A stretch of DNA of 64,000 nt from Vespa crabro (taxonomy: Eukaryota; Arthropoda; Insecta; Hymenoptera; Vespidae). Position numbers and translations under genes: made by a program. The stretch is from the NCBI RefSeq assembly GCF_910589235.1, contig NC_060955.1:4418501-4482500 (forward strand). The letters are read 5' to 3'. Under the pieces are notes generated by a model. The model searched no databases and was not told the origin of the DNA. It saw only the letters and a program-made list of their open reading frames with translations. This document shows, in pieces, positions 58,622-64,000 of the stretch; position 1 is the first letter of the stretch, and each line of letters begins with the position of its first letter.

Positions 58622-58633
58622 AAAGAGAGACAA

Positions 58634-58664
<31 letters not shown>

Positions 58665-58693
58665 GAGAGAGAAAGACAAAGACAGAGATAGAC
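58622..58693. repeat. (GA)n microsatellite
   Basis: GA array with GGAG and CAAAGACAGA interruptions. Confidence 0.95.
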
Positions 58694-58796
58694 TGACACG
58701 TTCAGGAGATGAGGTAGCAGAAAAAGAAGCCAATAGCTGTCGTGCGAGCTTTCGTGTGTCGCATCTCTTGGATTTCAGAGTTTAAAGAGCGAGTGA

Positions 58797-58845
58797 ATGT
58801 GTGTGTGTGTGTGTTTATGTGAGAGAGAGAGAGAGAGAGAGAAAA
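58797..58845. repeat. (GT)n then (GA)n
   Basis: Short GT array, TTATG, then GA array. Confidence 0.95.
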
Positions 58846-58849
58846 AATC

Positions 58850-59200
58850 GACGTTGTCTATCTTTGAACGCGTTCGCGAAATACAACAAACACAAAGAAA
58901 CTCGGCCAACCTGTTCCAAGCGGGACAACATCGTGTGACGATATACAGTGTCATATAAAATACATCCAACATGCGAACCTTCTCGTGCTTACATATATGT
59001 GTCCTGTTTTTGTACATTTCACATAGTAAGCCGAATGGACTATAGATATATGTTGGAAAGAGAAAGAGAGAGTGAGTGAGCGAGGACCACACGACGCTTT
59101 TTACGCCAGCTTTTAGTTTTTAGAATGTTCCGTCACGAGCGTTTTACTCCCTTGAGATATATTTGTCACTAGGATATTACGCGTACGAATATGCGGCTTG
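58850..59200. other. Non-coding stretch, nothing recognised
   Basis: GC-moderate complex sequence with a short GAAAGAGAGAGTGAGTGAG run near 59055-59078. Confidence 0.5.
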
Positions 59201-59211
59201 TCATTTTTGTT

Positions 59212-59278
<67 letters not shown>

Positions 59279-59282
59279 CTCG
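59212..59282. repeat. (CT)n microsatellite
   Basis: CT array of about 65 bp. Confidence 0.95.
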
Positions 59283-59390
59283 TAAGCAAGGTCATTCGCA
59301 AATTCTTTCGCATTAGCGTGAACTTTTTAAAGGACTTTCTCTGTCCATAATTATTGGCCAACTTCAAACATCGTCTGAAAGATCTGTCAT

Positions 59391-59437
59391 TTCTTCTTCT
59401 TCTTCTACTTCTTCTTCTTTATCTTCATCTTTCTTCT
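59391..59437. repeat. (CTT)n trinucleotide repeat
   Basis: CTT units with CTA, ATC variants. Confidence 0.9.
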
Positions 59438-59439
59438 TA

Positions 59440-59850
59440 TTTATTACTCGTTTCAAAATGTCCTCGTGAAATTATTTCAATTTATGAAACGTCGTGTGTA
59501 TCGATTATCAAAAAACAGAGTTAACGTCGCCATTGTATGACATGCAGGATGCTTACCTTATTAATTTTAGTGATGATATTAATTAAACTAATTGCTACGG
59601 TACGCTAGGGAGGGAAGATAGGCCGTGCTCGATAACACATAACACAGAAACTCGATGATCCCTCCTTCTCTTTCGTTCTCGTTTCAACGAATCTCTTTCG
59701 TCGAACAGGACCATGCGATTGTGCCGCGTATAACATCAAAGATAAATTCTCGTCGAATATCGTATCTCCCTACGGACTGCAATTAATCGTGTGCACTCTC
59801 TCGTTCGTAATTATTATTCGTGTAATCAAATGTTTCGGCCGATTTAACAG
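59440..59850. other. Non-coding stretch, nothing supported
   Basis: Contains an acceptor-like cttt-cgtcgaacag before 59709 discussed and rejected as the next PTB exon. Confidence 0.45.
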
Positions 59851-59857
59851 CCATTCG

Positions 59858-59860
<3 letters not shown>

Positions 59861-59906
<46 letters not shown>

Positions 59907-59912
59907 GAGAGA
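59861..59912. repeat. (GA)n microsatellite
   Basis: About 36 bp pure GA then AAAGAGA units. Confidence 0.95.
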
Positions 59913-60059
59913 CAACCAAAAATACTAAAAATTGGTTGTATGAATCATGCGAGATATGGAAAAGAAAAGGGGAAAAAAAATGGAAAAAGAAAAAGAAAGA
60001 GAAAAACGAAAAAATATCAAAGATTTTTCTATTACTTTCGAGAATTAATATTCGCTAAT

Positions 60060-60515
60060 GGGATTTGAACATTTCTATGATGCAATGATTAATCTTCAAA
60101 GAATTAATTTATTTAATTTACCGAAGTGAAATTTCTAAACGTAAAAATAAATTCTCTATTCGTTATAATAATTAAATATTTTCCTTCGATTGAAAGAATA
60201 AATATACAATAGAAAAATAAAAATATATTTATAATTTATTGTAATAATGAAATTTAGAAGATATGTAAATCACGATACGTTAAAATAAATATCGGAGATC
60301 GTAAATAAAAATCTTATAAAATCGAAACGTCGATAAGATAGATTGGATCGTCGCGTTGACGGCTTCGATGCCAAGACTTGTTCGGCAAGGGTTGCGAACC
60401 CTACGTCTCTTGAGACTTTCGGTTTTCTCAGTGATTGGCACCACGAGCGAATCCACGAGGCGGAGACTAATGCGGCATGGATCTCTCCTATATCGCTGTC
60501 ATCTTGATTGATAAT
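60060..60515. other. Non-coding stretch, nothing supported
   Basis: AT-rich, then GC-moderate from 60340. A 127-codon minus frame crossing to 60653 is partly GA repeat and has no recognisable domain. Confidence 0.45.
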
Positions 60516-60520
60516 CTTCT

Positions 60521-60572
60521 CTGTTTCTCTCTCTCTCTCTCTCTTTCTCTTTCCATCTCTATCTCTATCTCC
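60521..60572. repeat. (CT)n microsatellite
   Basis: CT array with TCCATCTCTATC tail. Confidence 0.95.
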
Positions 60573-60659
60573 CTTCGATGAACTTTCTCTTCGCGCAACC
60601 TTCGAAAACCTTCTGCTATTATTCCGAAGCGAGTAAACATTGCTTCCGGACATGAGGTG

Positions 60660-61180
60660 GTATCAAAGTTTAAGAAGTCTTTTCATGTCGAACGTCGACT
60701 AAAAACGAGAAGGAAAGAAATTCCCGGAGGCAACTTTAGTTAAGGAGGGTTTCCAAGCTTAGCGATAACCTAAAACTATTTCGTTGTTGCACCTATCTAA
60801 GATCTGAATTATTCAATTATCTTTTGCCAAATCAATTTAAAGAAGATAAGAAAAACATTCGTAAATATTAAATAACTCTATATATCCAAATGAATACTGA
60901 GATTAATAATAAGAGATTAATGAAATACTATATGATTGTCATCGAGTATGAATACAAAAAGGAAAAGAGAAAAGATAGAAAAAAAGAAAAGAAGAAAACA
61001 AGAATAAATGAATGTCATAATTTTTCAAATATAAAAATATGTCCGTGGGAATGGAGTTTACGAGCTTTCGAAAAATGTCAAAATGGTCCCGAAGCTACTT
61101 TACCTTTTAATGAGAAAAAAATCGTTGCACATTCGACGTTGATAAATTGTACATGCACGATACATCGGGTCGTTACGGAA
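60660..61180. other. Non-coding stretch, nothing supported
   Basis: AT-rich; an A/G-rich patch at 60955-60995. Confidence 0.5.
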
Positions 61181-61220
61181 TGACGTATGACACATGACGT
61201 CGTATATATCAGTGACGTCG
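61181..61220 (+). promoter_or_regulatory. Cluster of three CRE-like TGACG sites
   Basis: TGACGTAT (61181), TGACGTCG (61195) and TGACGTCG (61213) lie in the same orientation within 40 bp. TGACGTCA is the CREB/ATF site and the TGACGTC core is kept in two copies. Function is inferred. Confidence 0.35.
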
Positions 61221-61381
61221 ATTCGATAAAAGAGAGATAGAAGGAATGGAGAGAACAAGAGCCGGGAGTCGTTCGTAATTCGATGAGGACGGAAAGCATC
61301 GAATCTCGCGTTGCACGTTGCATGAAAGACGTGGACCATAGATTTCTCTCTTCGATTCCCCTCTTTGCTTCTCTTTCCTTT

Positions 61382-61440
61382 TCTTTTTTTCCTCCCTTCA
61401 TCTCTTTCTCTCTCTCTCTCTCTCTCTCTGTCTTTCTCAC
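61382..61440. repeat. (CT)n polypyrimidine tract
   Basis: T/CT-rich with pure CT at about 61405-61430. Confidence 0.9.
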
Positions 61441-61954
61441 TCTTTATCCTTCTTCCCTCTCACTTCATGGAAATGGTGTTGTTCCGTTTCCATTCTTTTT
61501 TTCGTCCCTTTTGCCACACGGTTTCGCCGCTTTAAACCCAGTACTCAACGATGGAACAAAAGCATCGAGCTCCTGAGTTTTATGCACGAGTAAAAGCACA
61601 ACCGCTTGCCTTTCTTCAAGGCTTCGCGAACGTTCGAAAGTAACGGACACTTGAACGTATAAAACGATTTTTTTTTTCGATTTCTTCGAACTTTAAGCCG
61701 ACTCCATGATCGAACTGTCTGCCACAAGAATTTCGTTTAACGTGAACACGAATGTTTCTGTTCGTAGGTTTTAGTTGAATTTTTGATATAGGAAAATGAT
61801 ATGATGGGTAATTTATATCGTTTGTTCTTGAATATGAACTAATAAGTGATGATAGATAATCAGAATAAAATCGATATCTTCTATGTGCCATTTGATATTA
61901 TATTATAGAGAGTATAATTCTGTTGAAATTACTGATTCATCGAATATTTTGAAT

Positions 61955-61957
<3 letters not shown>

Positions 61958-61993
<36 letters not shown>
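61958..61993. repeat. Poly-T tract
   Basis: About 36 consecutive T. Confidence 0.95.
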
Positions 61994-61996
<3 letters not shown>

Positions 61997-62130
61997 AAAG
62001 TACGAACAACAAATAACATGAGCAATAATAATTAATTGACAAAATTAATAGAAATTAATTGCTAATGACTTATTTATTGCTCTTACTACTTTGTATAATG
62101 TATTAGATTACTATTAAATTAATTCCTTTG

Positions 62131-62166
62131 TGGGGGGACGGGGGGGGGGCGGGGGCGGAGATGGGG
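62131..62166 (+). other. G-quadruplex-forming G-tract
   Basis: G6, G10, G5 and G4 runs separated by one to six bases meet the G3+N1-7 rule several times over, and the feature is isolated in AT-rich DNA. Confidence 0.7.
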
Positions 62167-62169
62167 TAT

Positions 62170-62570
62170 ATACAAAAGTTCTATAAGAACGAACTACAGT
62201 ACGTCCTTTGTAGACTATGCGATTGTATTTGAGGATCAAATTGAAAATAAGAAAAAAGGTAGCAGCGAAATGTCGTCTTTCCTTGACAGTTTCTACTTTC
62301 CGTTCCCTTTTTTTCCTCGAATGAAGGTACGAAAGAGCAGGACGTTTACACAGAGGCAATCTTTTAAAAACTTTTAAATTCGAGCGAGAGTAAATTTCAG
62401 AGTGGTAAACGTGCAGAAATGAAAGGGCGCTCGTGCTATGCTTTTAAATAGATAGACGACGACTTTGTAAAAAATTCATGAGCTCCGTAGTCGTGATATT
62501 TAAAATCTTTTTCTAATTCGTTTTTAGAACTATTTTTTTCATGAGGTAAGCTTAGTCTGTCTGTTTATAT
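62170..62570. other. Non-coding stretch, nothing recognised
   Basis: No supported exon or repeat. Confidence 0.5.
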
Positions 62571-62578
62571 ATATATAT

Positions 62579-62625
62579 AAAAAAAAAAAAAAGGAAAAAC
62601 AAAAAAAATAAGAAAAAATAATAAG
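62579..62625. repeat. A-rich tract
   Basis: A runs with single G or C, after a short TATATATA. Confidence 0.9.
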
Positions 62626-62973
62626 AATTGTTCTACGCTTTCTCGTCGAAGAAAGAAAATGTTGAATTTTATTATACATTTAATCGAGTTTCGACTAATG
62701 CGAAATTAATAATAGTTGTTGGTCTTTAAGTAAGATTATTAAAAAAGAAAAAAAAAAAAGAAGAAGAAAGAAAAATCGATTAGTCCTTTTTCTATTGGAA
62801 TTTCACAAAATATATCTTTCTGAATTTAAATATTGAATCTGACTTAACTTATTACAGGCTTTCATATTCGAAGGAAAATACGTGAAAATAACCTTTTTCT
62901 TTTTCTTCTCTTTTTTTTTTTCTTTTATTATAAACGAATCTTTTTACGTTACGTTAATATTTTCCCGCGAGAG

Positions 62974-63024
62974 TGGGAACATCGGGACGTTGACGGACAA
63001 TCTTTTAAAAAGTTTGAAATTCAG
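62974..63024 (+). CDS. Candidate 51-nt internal exon, product unknown
   Basis: Seen: the reading WEHRDVDGQSFKKFEIQ (17 codons, phase 0 to 0) ends at a textbook donor, CAG|GTGAGT. A long poly-T/pyrimidine tract lies at about 62895-62927, and the first AG dinucleotides after it are at 62970-62973, so the acceptor is either just before 62972 or just before 62974. Its phase is compatible with the PTB exon on the same strand 4.5 kb upstream, but the peptide does not look like the next PTB strand. No protein family is recognised. An isolated splice-flanked open stretch this short can arise by chance, so this is a hypothesis that depends mainly on splice-site quality. Confidence 0.25.
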
Positions 63025-63078
63025 GTGAGTGGTTGGTTAGTTATGGTAGATGCTTCCCGTTTGAGGACAGAAGCAAAG

Positions 63079-63084
63079 AGAAAA

Positions 63085-63134
<50 letters not shown>
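63079..63134. repeat. (GA)n microsatellite
   Basis: About 44 bp pure GA within purine-rich flanks. Confidence 0.95.
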
Positions 63135-63135
<1 letters not shown>

Positions 63136-63343
63136 TGAAAAAGACAAGGACAGACATTGCTCAAAAGTTGCGGCCATTACATGGACAGTGGTTACGCCGT
63201 AGCTGGAAATATAGAAATTCGCTACTTCCTTCGTACCTTCTCCCCCCGTAAAACCTCCATCACCCTCAAAACTTTCTTCTTTCCAAGAGATGGAAGCTTT
63301 TGAAGGAAATCCGGACGAAGCTTCTGCCTCGGCACATGTACCA

Positions 63344-63418
63344 ACTTTCTTCTTCTTCTTCTTCTTCTTCTTCTTCTTTTCCTTCTTCTTCTTGATTCTT
63401 CTACTTTTTCTTCTTCGT
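63344..63418. repeat. (CTT)n trinucleotide repeat
   Basis: CTT units with TCC and GAT interruptions; gives Phe- or Lys-rich frames. Confidence 0.95.
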
Positions 63419-63691
63419 GCCTCTATGATATTCCCAAAGCTTAGAGAAATCCTATCTAAGAAAAACAAACGTGTCGTGTTCGATACCTTTAAAACAAGGA
63501 CAATCCTCTTGCTTTCCATTGTCTTACACATAATTTACACGAGTACACTTTCATTGTTGAATCTGAAAGATGCATTAATGGAATATCCCTCCTTTCCTTT
63601 GTCGACAGATCAAAAACTTTATGGAATTGCAAATATCGATATGGTTTCCGTCATTCGAAACGTTTCGATTACATTCGCGTGAGTAAAAGAA

Positions 63692-63770
63692 ACAAAAAGG
63701 GGAAAAAAAGAAAGGAAAAAAAAAATGAACGAAAACGGAAAAAACCGGCGGGGGGGGGGGAGCGAGGGGA
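63692..63770. repeat. A-rich purine tract with G11 run
   Basis: AAAGGAAAAAA units, then eleven G at 63750-63760. Confidence 0.9.
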
Positions 63771-63951
63771 AAACAGAATAAACAGAACATTCCTCGTATC
63801 TACGAACTATACAAAACAAGGCTCCCGAATACATTTTCATTATGATACTTTTATCTTTAACAACACTCGCGTGTTTTTTGATTTGAAATAAAAATAAAAA
63901 AGAGATGGATCCAGTAGCTAAACCCGTTCGTTTCTTATCAGTCCATTTCAA

Positions 63952-63997
63952 TATATTTTACATGGCCAATAACATTTTATATTTTACATGGCCAATA
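63952..63997. repeat. 20-bp direct repeat at 26-bp offset
   Basis: TATATTTTACATGGCCAATA occurs at 63952-63971 and 63978-63997. It may be the edge of a tandem array continuing beyond the window. Confidence 0.85.
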
Positions 63998-64000
63998 TAT

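Noticed and set aside
59709..59785. Acceptor-preceded frame DHAIVPRITSKINSRRISY, superficially like the HxxxxISY segment following a PTB strand
   Set aside because: It hits a stop after 26 codons without a donor and the spacing does not fit a PTB fold.

Overview
The window looks like non-coding chromosomal DNA from an insect, most likely a hymenopteran (bee, wasp or ant). It is AT-rich, yet CpG is not depleted: TCGA, CGAT and TCG words are frequent throughout. It is packed with long (GA)n/(CT)n, (TA)n, poly-A/poly-T, (GT)n and trinucleotide arrays, and it shows no operon-like or compact gene organisation. The organism assignment rests on composition and style only; no marker gene fixes it.

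No complete gene is visible. The one well-supported coding piece is a 75-nt internal exon on the + strand at 58341-58415. It has consensus splice sites at both ends and encodes a strand pair typical of phosphotyrosine-binding (PTB/PID) domains, so the right-hand part of the window, and possibly much of it, is probably intron of a + strand PTB-adaptor gene. Weaker exon candidates are at 62974-63024 (+), 18584-18767 (-), 6710-6787 (-), 30804-30962 (-, possible 3'-terminal exon) and 55471-55510 (-, possible start exon). A CpG-rich stretch near 9.9-10.1 kb, with a strong splice donor after 10532, could be a promoter and untranslated first exon. Most other long reading frames translate GA/CT or poly-T repeats (Ser/Leu, Arg/Glu, Phe, Lys runs) and are not genes.

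Layout: 0-11 kb is repeat-dense, with a long polypyrimidine tract at 7.2-7.45 kb and the possible promoter at 10 kb. 11-25 kb is intronic or intergenic with GA arrays and the 18.6 kb exon candidate. 25-33 kb has several GA/CT blocks, a CpG-rich island at 25.13-25.44 kb and a cluster of palindromic regulatory-looking sites at 28.0-28.5 kb. 33-50 kb is quieter, with moderately GC-rich patches that look like conserved non-coding elements, and it carries E-box, CTCF-like and nuclear-receptor-like motifs plus a 26-bp minisatellite at 34.0 kb. 50-64 kb contains the PTB exon, a CRE-like cluster at 61.2 kb and a G-quadruplex-type run at 62.1 kb.

I found no mobile element, tRNA, rRNA, snRNA, CRISPR array or viral insertion that I can support. 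The unusual signals are the density and the inverted pairing of GA/CT arrays and several short perfect palindromes embedded in GC-moderate, repeat-free patches.
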